The translations under genes were made by a program, and so were the position numbers. Positions 1-11,530 of a DNA stretch of 64,000 nucleotides are shown here, piece after piece. The stretch is from Tubiluchus corallicola. Its lineage: Eukaryota; Priapulida; Priapulimorpha; Priapulimorphida; Tubiluchidae. The notes beneath the pieces were generated by a model, which was given only the letters and a program-made list of their open reading frames with translations, made no database searches and was not told the origin of the DNA. How positions within the stretch are numbered: the first letter of the stretch is position 1; every line of letters starts with the position of its first letter. The DNA is taken from the NCBI GenBank assembly GCA_030141605.1, contig JAQGDQ010000236.1, positions 154,001 to 218,000 on the forward strand. Direction: 5' to 3'.

Positions 1-31
1 AAGATCACAAAAGTGTTTTGAGTTATGATAC

Positions 32-666
32 ATAGTAAATAGCATTTAGCACTGGTACCTCTGTTCTTTTACAACAAGCCAACTCTTTGTACCACATGCA
101 GTTTGCCAAATTACTCTCAGCAACAGGCAGCCGTGAATCGTCTGAACCTAAAGGAAGAAAATAGGCTACATCAGTCCCCCCTTTTAAAGTTTATGTGATC
201 ATCCAATTAAAACTTTAGTTATCAACAGCAATGAAGTTGATCAGGAATATTATCTACTTTGATATTGTTAGTGACTAGTTCAAGCTGTTTAAATTTATAC
301 AGGCCTTTCCAGGGTTATGTTTTTAAGTTTTCAATCTATTTTTTAATTATCAAAAATGCTTTGGCATTATTACAGTTAAAATGTATACTTTTTACCGTAC
401 GGAAACATTTTTTAATCATCGTATAATACGTCTTCCAAGTCATCATACATTCACAGAACATTAGTAAATTTAAAAATGCAAAGAGAGTGACACGCCCAAT
501 GTCAACTGTAAGTGTAAGATAGCGTTACTAAAGGAAGCACATCTCAACTTCTCTTACCAAAATAAGTGCACTGCAGTTGCTTATCATCGAATGCTTCCAA
601 ACTAGCTAGGATAAAACTTGCATAAGCACACAGAAAAGCTAAAAACAGTGCTATAGCAAGAACCAT
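32..666 (-). CDS. 5' part of a secreted or membrane cysteine-rich protein gene (two exons)
   Basis: Two spliceable exons are read on the minus strand. Exon 1 (666-558) starts at ATG 666. It encodes about 36 residues with a long hydrophobic stretch (MVLAIALFLAFLCAYASF...), a likely signal peptide or anchor, and ends at a GTAAG donor in phase 1. Exon 2 starts at 147 after a CCTTTAG acceptor and continues in frame with NCMWYKELACCKRTEV. The W-Y-K-x3-CC pattern recalls the folate-receptor-like cysteine-rich domain (W-x-K-N-A-C-C in folate receptors). Exon 2 may end at 32 (GTATCA donor) or at 59 (GTACCA donor); both keep the frame. The rest of the gene lies beyond the left edge. The gene is divergent from AK8 with 221 bp between the start codons. 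The two-exon structure is seen; the family assignment is inference from one short motif. Confidence 0.55.
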
Positions 667-887
667 AATAATTTATTGTTGTCCTTCGTATTCTGAGGCA
701 AAGATCACAGTCAAATTCATAACGTTATCGAGATTTTCCTACAGTAGTTTAACAGAGTGGCTGACTGCCACTGACAGGATAATATGTACGCTGTTAAGAT
801 GCGAAACAAGTGCTGTGTGCCCTACTACGTCTGTACTGATCACGTGTCCTCCTACAGCCCTTAGCAACGACAGTCAATAAATGGACG
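667..887. promoter_or_regulatory. Putative shared promoter between divergent genes
   Basis: This 221 bp separates the start codon of the minus-strand cysteine-rich gene (666) from the AK8 start codon (888). It must hold both 5' UTRs and probably a bidirectional promoter. No TATA box at a convincing distance is visible. The assignment rests on gene geometry only. Confidence 0.4.
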
Positions 888-3800
888 ATGGATGCTACAA
901 AATTCCCGCTTTCTGTACCTCCAGCATTTCAAGTTTATGCGGATAAACACAAACTGTTTGCCTTATTCCAGGTATTAAAAATTGCCTTTAGTAGCGTACA
1001 CACATCCTGTAACAAAACTCATAATGATTTTGAGTGTATGTTTATTAATTCTTTACGTGATAACCTTCTTTCCCGGTTAGTTCATTTGCCTACTCACAAA
1101 AACAGTTGCCTAGAATTAGTCTTAACTAACTGTCCTGAAGGCATTACGAATTGCTCCCCTTGGCATGGATTTTCAACCAGTTGTCATGACACTAGCATTT
1201 GTTGTGATGTTGAGTACAATTACCAACAACTTGTAACTAGACCGTTGCGTGACTTTAATCGTTCTAAATTATCTTCGTTACTGATTTTTTTTTAAACATT
1301 GACTGGAAAGCCCAGTTTCACAATTCTGACATTATTACTTGTTGGAATTATTTTTTGTCTGCATGTAATGAAGCAGTTGACCAATTTGTACCCTTAAGTC
1401 TATGAGGAACTTCTGCTAAATAGCACAAATTTATATCTTCCCATTGGCTAAATAACCCCATTGTTACTAAAGCCAGAACTCGTAAACGCAAATTATCGTC
1501 AAAATGGAACTGTTCCAATCTCTTAACAGTGTTCGTGCTGAATATACTCGCTCCTCGCAGGAATTGAAGTCAGCTTTATATTCTGCTCGCTTGCGATAAG
1601 AGGAGCGTCTTGCAAATCGACTAAGTAAGAATGGTAAAGAGTTTAGTAAACATTTCCTTAAATCTCCTAATCATATTACTACTATTAATGATCATCAACA
1701 TGGTATTTCAGATCCTATCACAGTTGCTAATACCATTAATGATTTTTTTGTTTTTTGTTTCTTTCTTCACTAATAAACCTGATGATGGTCCCTTACCAAC
1801 TCCCTTGTCTTGGAACAACGATAGTATTTCCTTCGTTGAATTTACTGTGAATGATGTCTATGATAAACTTTCCAAACTTCAACCTTTTAAAGCTGTTGGC
1901 CCTGACGTAGTTCACGGTTTTATACAGAAATCATGTGCCTCACAACTCTCATTACCTCTTTTTCTTCTTTTTCGCAAATCCTTGGAGTGTGGTATAGTCC
2001 CTCAGGACTGGTTAGACTGTAATGTTACCCCTATCCCCAAAAAAACTAGCACCAACTTGACGTGACGAATTATGCCCATTTCTGTATCTTCTGTTGTCTC
2101 TAAATGCCTTGAATCTCTTTTGTGGGACGATATATTAAAATTCCTCCTATACTATTCCCTGTATTTTCTGGCCAATTCGATAATAATCAACACGGCTTTT
2201 TACCACAACGCTCCACAATAACAAATCTTCTTGATTGCTTAAATAACTGGTCTCAATTCTTTGATGAAACTTCTCTCCCATCAATTGCTATTCTACATTA
2301 TGCTAATTTCATTAATTTATTTCCCTGTGTATTGGAGAATACTAGACGGTTGTACATTGACATGAGTTAGGTACTGATGGTACATCACATTTTTTAACTT
2401 GTCATACGGAAACATAAAGCAAAATGTTGGCTGTTGTGCCACTTTCACTGGTCACTATCAGCTTTTTTTTGGAGTAATAGGCAAATACTTGGTTTGTTTA
2501 ATATATTTTTTTACTAACGTGAAAAATATTAAAAAAGTAACTTCAGTATACCGAAAGTTCACCGAACCTTTCCAGGATTACATCAGACACCTACCGGGTT
2601 TTTATACTGATATTCGAGAAAAAATTCTGTGATCCGAGTATTCGGTGCTTCTCTGTCTTTGGATTGGTGGTTCACTATGACTCACTGTCTCTAGCTATTT
2701 CTCACAAGAGGGAAAGATAATCAGTAGGAAATGAACGAAATGCCTCAACTGTTTTTCACATATTTCAGTATGAATGCAGCTAAGATATAAATGTGATTAC
2801 CTCGTTTCAGATTATTGATAAGTACTTATATTCTGGTCATGTCATAATAGTTTACAATTTGTTGTACGTTGTGCCTTAAGTATTACAGTGCTAATTATGC
2901 AGTTTGCTACCACTGCAAGATTTTAATGATTATCATATATATCATAAAAGTTATCTGCATTGTTAATGTCAGCTAACTTGCTAAAGGATAACTGTCTTCT
3001 TGCTACCTAAAAGAAGTTTTTAACAAGTTGTCACAATTTCTTTTTTCACAGTACCTGACAGAGAAATTGGTTATTTACCAGCCAGAAGATCCAATACAGT
3101 TTTTGTGTGACCAACTTAAGTTAGATAATATAGATGGTACGTTAAACTTATAAAACCTCAATCTTTTGTAGTTTTCACGTGTATAAAAATGTTTCTGAAA
3201 TTTAATTATTTAATATTGTCTCGGCATCTGGGGAGGAGATGTTTATGTATAGTTGTAGGTGTGTCATATCTTTGAGTATGTCCAAGAATTTCGAGAATTT
3301 TCTACTAGATTTACTACTTTTATAAAATGTGGTTGAGCTTCTTTACGTCATTTTCTATAATTATGAGCTGTTGAATTTATTGTTTTCTCATACAACTCAT
3401 ATATGGCCCCTGGAATGCATGTGAAGCACGGTGCAAAGTTGTCTTGTCAAAATTCATCGTCATGCCATTGAAAACTTATAAAATGTTTGATTGTTGTTGT
3501 TGTGGTCACTTGGCCACTTAGTACAAACGATTTACCTATTGCAAATCAGCATAATTTTATTTGTTGACTGAGATCCGGCTGGCTAAAGTGATGTTGCTAG
3601 GGTTTTTATTATTCTAGTACCGAGGGCAGTTGTGATTGGTGTTTTTGCATCTGGAAAGACGACGCTCGCACGCAGACTCTGTGATAGACTGAATTGTGTC
3701 TATGTTTCTGTTTCTGATTTGACTAATGGAGCTGCAGATCCTGTAATTAAACAATCTATCGAAAACTACATTAATAAAGGCGAGGTAGTATGTGACCTTT

Positions 3801-6800
3801 GCTATAACTAATATATAAGTTAAATTTGAATATAAAACACTATGAGCATTACAGTCAGCTGAAGGTTAATTCATTCATATTTTATGGAGATGGTTTTTGG
3901 CTGACATTTCTGTCCCTTTTGGGATAAAGTTTAGAGTATGTTAACATAGAATGTAAATAAAGCTTATGGCTCATTCAGGGCATATTCTAAAATGCTCCAA
4001 CAAAATTGAATTCTATGGAACATTAAAAATATGTGTGCAATAAAGGCCGTGGTATGTACAGCAGAAGCGGCTTAATTTAATCATTATTTGTAACATCATC
4101 ATCATCAGGTCAAGCAGATTTTGCATTATTCAAAAGCTTAATTTTTCTTAGCTGTACAACTGTCATTTCGTTTTTAGGCAATACCTGTTGACACCTGGAT
4201 AAGAAGTCTAACTGAACGCCTTGAACAACTTGATTGTGCAAAATGTGGTTGGATATTGGACGATTTTCCACAAACTAGTTTACAGGCAAACGCTATGAAA
4301 AAAGCCGGAATTCTTCCAGATCACTGTAGTAAGAATGTGTTACGGAAACATCAGCATGTATATATTAATTGTTGCGGTCACTAAAAATGTTTCAGTGCAG
4401 TGAAATTCAAAGCCACTATTACACTGATGGTGGTTTTGAATTTGGAATTCTCAGATTATTTTTTTATCCTTTTATAATCTGTTTAAGCTGCATTAGCCAG
4501 ACGTCTGGAATTATGTATGCATTACTGCAGGACGCTATAGATAAAAGTCAGTTAATCTTGTTTTCAATGCATGCTCGTTTATCGATGAGGTCTGCATTAC
4601 TGCGTTATTGCATACTGGACTCTGTAGATTGGAAAAAACCTCTCTCTCTGTAGCAATCTTTCCACAAAGAGCTGTGGAAATAAGATCATGTAACACTTGT
4701 TACTTGACAATAAAGTACTATGTCAAAATCACTCATATTTAAAAATGACATTCTACGTGTTTATCCGCAGGTGTTTATTTATTTATAAGCAGTAAGGCAT
4801 GTTGTAACAGATCTACTGGTCTAATCAAGCAAATGTCGCAATGTAATGCTTACTCAGTTTTTGACTTCTGGTGAATGTGACTTTAGAATGAAGAAGCGGC
4901 TGTAAAATTGACGGAAAAACATTTTTTGTCCTATATTTTTACTTTGTAATTGTAGCAATGATAAATTAATGGGGTTGCAGTTAGTGTACCCACATATTTC
5001 TTGATTTGATATTATTATGGGGATTGTATGGTACTTGTAGGGAAGCAAGAATGTTTATCTTATAATTTTGGTTGTTGAAATTGCAGTTGTATTGGATGCT
5101 CCAGATTGGCTCTTGACTGACAGAGCAACAGGGAGGCTCATCGATCCAGACACCAATGGTAGGAAAACCTACAAGCATATTGCAAGTTGAAATTTAAACA
5201 AACTATAGCTTTCAAGCTTATAGGTGTTCAAAGAAAGAATGTAGCTACTTTTGTTGTCTAGTAAAAAAAGTAAACTGTAAGAAAAGTGATACTTGGTATG
5301 TTGTTGAGTGCTTAACATTGTACGTAGAGTAATCAGACATAAAATAAAAAAATTCAGAACTACTTGGGCATTGAGGGGGTTGTGCCTGGAGCCATTGTTA
5401 AATAGTGGGATGATATATTATAGAGGTGACATAGTGAGTTATAATGAGCTAATATACTCCGAGTTGGTTGACTGAATCATAAGGATGCATGGCAATTGAA
5501 CAGCACATCATGTTACTGATATTAAGTGTAAAGTGTGTGATCCATCTGACACTGATGAAGCTCAAAAACATGTGCCTTGTCAATTTTACATAGCTGTAAC
5601 AGTTCAAGCAAACTAAACGGGCCAGTTTAGAAAAAAATTCGGACAATCCAGAAAAACAGGATGTGGCAACTCTGACTTAATTATTGTGCTATGCTATATT
5701 AAAAGAAAACTGTATTGTGTGAGGTTTATCACACTTCCTGAAATTTGCAGGACTTTTCCAAAGATTGATAGCAGATCCAAGGTAGATGTGGTTGCAGGTC
5801 AATGTTTGTCTAGAATTTTGCAATAAACACTACTCACTAACTATGCAGAATGCTATTAACTAAATGCAGTAAACACATCCCAGCAAGGTTTCCCCACCTG
5901 CCCAGAATGCATTGCGAGTAACAATTTTCCAACCTTTCCTACAAGCTAAAGCACAAGAACAGTTTCCACTCTACTTCCAAACAGTAGCCCATCACCATTG
6001 ATGCCAATTGTAAACTTGTAGTGTGAAATTTTGTAAAATTTTGCTCTGTGATATAAACTTGTGATCAATAATGGCCCAAAAATGCACTGTCTTGCAGGAA
6101 AATGCTTTTGCAAATGGACCCATTAAATCCCCAGAATCTGCCAACAATGCATGATCGCAAAACTCCCTATGTCCCTATTTTGGATGCCTGAGATGTGGTA
6201 ACTCTGATTTTGTTCAATGGGACAAGTAAGAACATGTATTTTTTCATTTATTTCCCGGGCTTGTCATGCCTTTATTAAGTTGTGCAAAATTATGTTTAAA
6301 GCAAAGTGCTATGTTTTATAGATATATACCATTCCATATTCCGCCCACCACCTGATACAGCAACCTTAAACAGGGTGGTTAAGAGTGAGACCCTTTCAGC
6401 ATCGGGGATTACAACAATGCTGTATGAAAGTCGGCATACGCTGTCTAAGTTATGCAAGTGTTTTGAGCAACAGATCAAGATTATTTGTGCAGATCAGCCT
6501 ATAGATGATGTATTTGCTACTGGTAAGTGTTGCTGGTGTAAAATACGTTAAATAATTTTTGCAACCTGCCTTTGACAATCATTTATATGCATTACATCAG
6601 TTGAATCACATTAAATGACTTTTTATACTCAGTTTTAGTTAGTCTCACTCACTATATGAATTTTATTTATTTTTACAGTTTCCACACTGAATTATAAATT
6701 TCTAATAGAACTTACAAAAACTGCAGAGTTTGGCTTCTTCAGGCAATGAGAGATAGTTGTACATTGTATTTCATTTCTCGCCATTGTTGCACTGACTGTA

Positions 6801-9349
6801 AAATTTGCTTTCTCAATGTTTATGGACACTACTAGATAGCAAGCAGCACATTACTATTTTTAGTAATTTATAATGTAAGATTTCACTTATAAAAGCAAGC
6901 AGTAATAATATTACTTTCATTACCGTGTAAACAATCTGGCTATTACTTCAAGTGTTGTAGTCAATTTTTGCATGCAGCTTACCACTGCTTTGTTGGCAAA
7001 GTCTTCTTTTATATACATATAACACAGATTGAATAAGTTATAATTATTCAAATTCAATGGATCTCCAAAAATCTGGAGAAGCAACAGAACTTATTCTAAT
7101 GGACCATCACTAAAAAACTGTCAATACTCTTCATGTTATTTATTGGGAATACTTTTATGCTTTGATACTGCTGTTAATATGTTGCTATACTACTAAGCTA
7201 TAGATAACATCTGCATGCTTTGTGTCCATATTATTAACCATTTTTGAAGGCTTAGCTGACTTATATGCAATTACAGCACTGGCATTTATAATGAAGAAAC
7301 CACAAGACATGGCTCCACACATTCCTAGAATTATACTGGTGGGTCCACCTGGTAGTGGAAAGATGACACAAGCTGATCTGCTTGCTGAAAAGTACAATAT
7401 TGTACCAGGTAAATGTTGTATACTGTATAGGTTGTTCTTTCAAGTCATTCTGTTTATTAATTTTTTTAGGAAAAATAGCATAATACTGCTCAATATATCT
7501 GCATGGATTCGCAAGTGCCGACAATCGCTTTAGTCTCCTGCATTGCAGTATGTGACTATGTTTTTGTATGTGTGATAATCACTGAACATCATATTGTAAA
7601 TAAAATATTTCTGCATATTTTTAGTTGACTATAACGAACTGATACAGCAGAATAAAATGTATCGAACAAAAGAAGAATATGCTGTTAAGTCCTACTTTGC
7701 TGGCAGCTTAACCAGTAAGTGTGTTCAAATTTCTATTCTTGTTTTAATATTCTATGTGAAAATATGGAAATTCTTTAATAGCAGTTTTTATTTGCGATAA
7801 AAAATACGTCATTTTCCCTGTCATCTCCTATGATAACAGTGTTACATTAAAATGTCAAAAAATGAAGTGCTTACATGTTTTTTAAAGTCTCGTGACTTCC
7901 AAATCTGGTGACTTTATCCCTTCATGCAGCGTCTTCGCCCATCTGCTTTTTGAGATTAAGCCAGTTATATCTGAACTATTTGGGTAGCTTTACACCCAAG
8001 GTGTAACACATGGGGTAACTTTGAGACAAGATGATGGTCAAGGTCAAAGGTCACCTGCAAGGAATATCCAGAACCTGGCCAAACAGGTAGAAATTTCAAT
8101 AGCTGCATGGCAAGGATTGGTGTCCTAGAAAGAAGTGAGTCACTTTCGTTTGAGAAAATAGAGTAACCTGTTACTTATTGACAGTCCAACATTAGTGCGC
8201 TACTGAGCTGGCACAGATATCTTGGCTACTTCGGATGTGCATACATGCTCCCTCTATGAGGTGAACAGCGCAATTCAGCATGTGAAGTGAAACCACCCAG
8301 AATGGGAAGCAAAACAGCTTACCCTTCCACTTACTGACCAGCCTCAGCCATTCTTAACTTTGCTCGCCAAACATACTGAGAACATACTAAGAACCTAGTG
8401 AGCTCAATACCCAAACTGATTTGTCTAACTTGTCAAGGCAGTCAAGGAGTTGATGTCAATATGAAGTCAGATTTTTCATGTGAATTGAAGCTTGTAATTG
8501 AACATTTACAAGATTATCAGATTGTTTCCAAAGAGTGAGGCTTCTAAAAAGGTACTCACCAAATAAGTGAGCTTATTAAGAGTTGTTAGTTAATCATTAG
8601 CTAGACTTCTCAAGAGAGCAAACACATTTGTCTCCACTAGTCAAGGTATTCTAAAATGTTCAGTAAATCAAATCTTTGAATGGAGTCACACAGGTTAAGC
8701 TTAGTGAGACAGACATGTTTGATAACACTGTCTGAGAACAGAAAGAAATCAGAAAGTCATACTTAAGAGAATCCAAAGAATGAAGAATATAAAAGTAATT
8801 TGCCAAGTTGCACATTTATTAGGTGAGTATGGTATCTCAAGTGTCAGAGTGGAAATATTTTCCTTTGTCAAAATTATGAAGTACATTCTAATGTAGGCCC
8901 ACCGTGTGCAGTAAAAGTTAACTGCCTAAAAATAGCAACTTGAAAGTCTGTCTTAATAAACTGAGTAGACACAGTCATGCTATTTTATAACTTGAATTAA
9001 CTTGTTATGCTACCATTATTCATTATTGTTTATCTCTTGTAATCAAATTGTTTAATATTGTGCTTTAAAAATCTCCACTTTTAATTGCAAAGTAGTTTTT
9101 ATGCAGGAGCGGGAACTGCGACTGTAAAACATATCCTAGGGCAAAGGCTAACTCAAGAAGACTGCCTGCGACGTGGCTGGGTTCTTTACGGATTTCCAAA
9201 TAATCTAGAACAAGCTCGTGCTTTAGATGACATTGGTCTTTCTCCAACCAGGTTAGAACAGCTGCTGAATACCCACTTATCTCTCTCTTTTTTTTGTCAA
9301 AGCTCTGTTTTTCTTCTTTGTCTTTCATTTCTTTTGTTTTTCCTGCTGT

Positions 9350-9398
<49 letters not shown>

Positions 9399-11310
9399 AG
9401 GGAGGGAGAGAGAGGTAAGAAGGGAGGGAGAGAGAGAGAGAGAGGGGGAAGGGGGAAGTTACATTTGGCCGCATTAAATATGTGAAGGTTTAATTTTGAT
9501 TAGAAGCTTACTGTTCTGTGTGATAATTTGTTTACAACATAATTGGCATTATGATGAGTTGAGGAAGATTTAGTGTGATAGGTTTTCATTTATTGTGAAT
9601 AAGCTGTAGTATTGAAAAATTTCCAGCCTTTATTATTCTACAGAGTGTTCATCTTTGAGATGCCACCAGAAGCAAGCATAGAAAGGCTAGCGTACAGACT
9701 GTTAGATCCACTCACGGGAAAGTATTACCATCAAATGTTCAATGCGCCTCCAGATAATATAGCTTCTAGACTGAAGCAACATCCGCAGGATGCAAGGGTA
9801 AGATTCTTGACTAAGCGGCGACTCCATTCACTTATAAAAATTCCAAATGTGTGCTGAAAATGAATGTGCACATTAATGGGCTGCACCATGACGGTCATGG
9901 AGGAAAGCTTATATCATCTTTGAGCAGTCAAAGGGCTATACAGTCTAGTCTCGTTATCTCGCCACTGTCCGTCTAGGGCAAATTTTTGGCGAGAGGCGAG
10001 TATGGCGAGATAACGGGAATATAACGAAGTTAGTCTATATGTATATACATAATATTCGTATGATAAATAAAAATTTCCTTTTTTTGTTCAGGATTAAGAC
10101 ACAAAACAGTTTTCGCTTCAGAGACATCATGTAAAGTTGCTCACACTTTGTGGAAACTCAAACTTAAACGCAGCTTTGGTGTTATAGAGTAAGGATATCG
10201 GTGACGCTTTAGTTTCTCTGCGCATTAACCAACCACAGCACTCCTAATCTAATCCTGGTGAGACACACACTAGATGAATTATGTCTGTCTATCGAGTACA
10301 GCAGCATTGTCTACATACCGCGGTTATATTGATCGACACGCGGTATATGTATTGATCGATTCACCTCTGAATTTGTCTGTTTGGCGACATAACGAATATA
10401 GTTTACATAAGCACTCATCCTAGCATGACGTGGCGAGGGTGAGAAGCGAGGGTGGCGACTTAACGAGGTAAATATCAAAGCAGGAAATCTGTTCTGGTAC
10501 TTTCTATGGTGAGAGACTAGTTTGGCGGCATAACGAGGGGCGAGATAACGAGGCTAGACTGTACATTGTAAACAGATGTTAAAAACCAAGTTTATGCCAA
10601 GGGTTTATGCCACTTTTTCTTAGTTTACTAAAGGCTAACACATGATTTTAAGCTCAAACAATTGATACTCATTCACCATCCTTTGCTGTAACCTGTAGTA
10701 ATTCCATAACAATCCAATTTGAAATTTCTTAGTTACCTACAATATAAAAGATTTGTGATTTACAGTAGAAATTTCCTGGATTTAATTTAGAAAATTACTA
10801 TATACAGTTTGGTTTTTAATGGTCCCAAAATGAAACTGCAACCATTTTAAAATACATTTTGTGGCTTTCCCATCTCTAGCTTAATAAAGCAGAATGTTCA
10901 ACCTTTTGTTCTATACTTTATAACTGCATCTCTGATAAGGGCATGCATGCATCAGGGTAACTGAAGTACATGTAAAAACTAAGAGTTTTACCATCAATGG
11001 CATGTATAAGGATGTTGCATCACAGTCATGTTGTCATTTTAATTTGTGAGTAACAGTTAGTGTTCATTGATGTTGATGACTAAAAATCAGTTTGCTTGTT
11101 TAACAGCACAGATTATTTAATTTGCACAGCTGTTTGTTTACCAATTTACAGATGGAAGTTCAGAGAAAACTGGTTCGTTACAACAAGACACTGAAAGATG
11201 TCGGAAGCTACTATAAAATAGCTCAAATGGTCAATGCTGATCAGGATGCGAACACTTTATTTGAACTTCTGCAGGGAATGCTGCTTCGACAACTACCTAA
11301 ATGCCTCTAA
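888..11310 (+). CDS. AK8: Adenylate kinase 8 (complete, 11 coding exons)
   Basis: Exons: 888-971, 3052-3136, 3618-3784, 4178-4328, 5087-5158, 6322-6522, 7277-7408, 7625-7714, 9107-9251, 9644-9797, 11152-11310. All junctions are GT-AG and phase-consistent. They give 479 aa, the same length as human AK8. AK8 transfers phosphate between nucleoside mono- and triphosphates and is linked to motile cilia. Two adenylate-kinase domains are visible. The first P-loop is GVFASGKTT (residues 64-72), followed by WILDDFPQT and a LID-like segment TDRATGRLIDPDTN. The second P-loop is GPPGSGKMT (276-284), followed by RRGWVLYGFP and YRLLDPLTGKYYHQMFNAPP. The start MDATKFPLSVPPAF matches the family N-terminus; an ATG at 881 is in another frame. 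The second P-loop has Met283 where Ser or Thr is normal. A truncated LINE fills most of intron 1, and a pogo-like MITE is in intron 10. Nothing was recognised in introns 2-8. Confidence 0.96.
973..2300 (+). mobile_element. Degenerate non-LTR retrotransposon (endonuclease end plus 5' reverse transcriptase)
   Basis: Frames broken by stops and frameshifts encode, in order, an endonuclease tail (INSLRDNLLSRLVHLPTHKN, then LELVLTNCPEGITN, about 1036-1150), a linker with DVEYNYQQLVTRPLRDFNRS (about 1209-1260), and reverse-transcriptase blocks. These include FKAVGPDVVHGF (about 1888-1923), VPQDWLDCNVTPIPKK (about 1999-2046) and NQHGFLPQRSTITNLLDCL (about 2187-2243). The order fits a CR1/Jockey-type LINE in the same orientation as AK8. 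It is truncated before the catalytic YADD motif and has no intact frame. The left boundary is not resolved, but the LINE-like sequence begins within tens of bases of the AK8 exon 1 donor. The exon 1 frame therefore reads straight through into it as far as 1295. Confidence 0.8.
9347..9450. repeat. GA-rich microsatellite
   Basis: An imperfect (GA)n and GGGA tract in AK8 intron 9, about 100 bp downstream of the exon 9 donor at 9252. The open frames across it encode only Arg-Glu runs and are not coding. Confidence 0.9.
9941..10561. mobile_element. Pogo/Tigger-like non-autonomous DNA transposon (MITE)
   Basis: The element is 621 bp with terminal inverted repeats. The left end reads CAGTCTAGTCTCGTTATCTC and the reverse complement of the right end reads CAGTCTAGCCTCGTTATCTC, one mismatch in 20, continuing into CGCC on both sides. 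It is flanked by TA at 9939-9940 and at 10562-10563, the target duplication expected of Tc1/mariner/pogo elements. Subterminal motifs of the form GGCGA-x-ATAACGA recur inside. There is no transposase frame. It lies in AK8 intron 10. Confidence 0.88.
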
Positions 11311-11524
11311 GAGTTATAAACTTCTTAAAATTTTTGTCAGGCAACATTATTTATTCACACATTTTATGCAGGGTAATACAGTCATAAACACAAACAGTAA
11401 ATTCATATATTTACATACATATGCCAATACAGGCCCTATACACTGTGCTAGTTTGTGGTGAAGTTATATCCTGGCTTTTTTTAACATGTTTTACACATTA
11501 AATGGCTCTTGGTCACCCACTTGC

Positions 11525-11530
11525 AATAAA
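11525..11530 (+). promoter_or_regulatory. Candidate AK8 poly(A) signal
   Basis: AATAAA lies 215 bp after the AK8 stop codon on the coding strand and is the first canonical hexamer downstream. Its use is inferred from position only. Confidence 0.4.

Noticed and set aside
5449-5646. Minus-strand frame with faint similarity to the end of a hAT-type transposase
   Set aside because: The resemblance is only a few residues and the frame is broken on both sides. It is not strong enough to list.
7185-7524. Minus-strand frames over AK8 exon 7
   Set aside because: They are antisense shadows of the P-loop exon.
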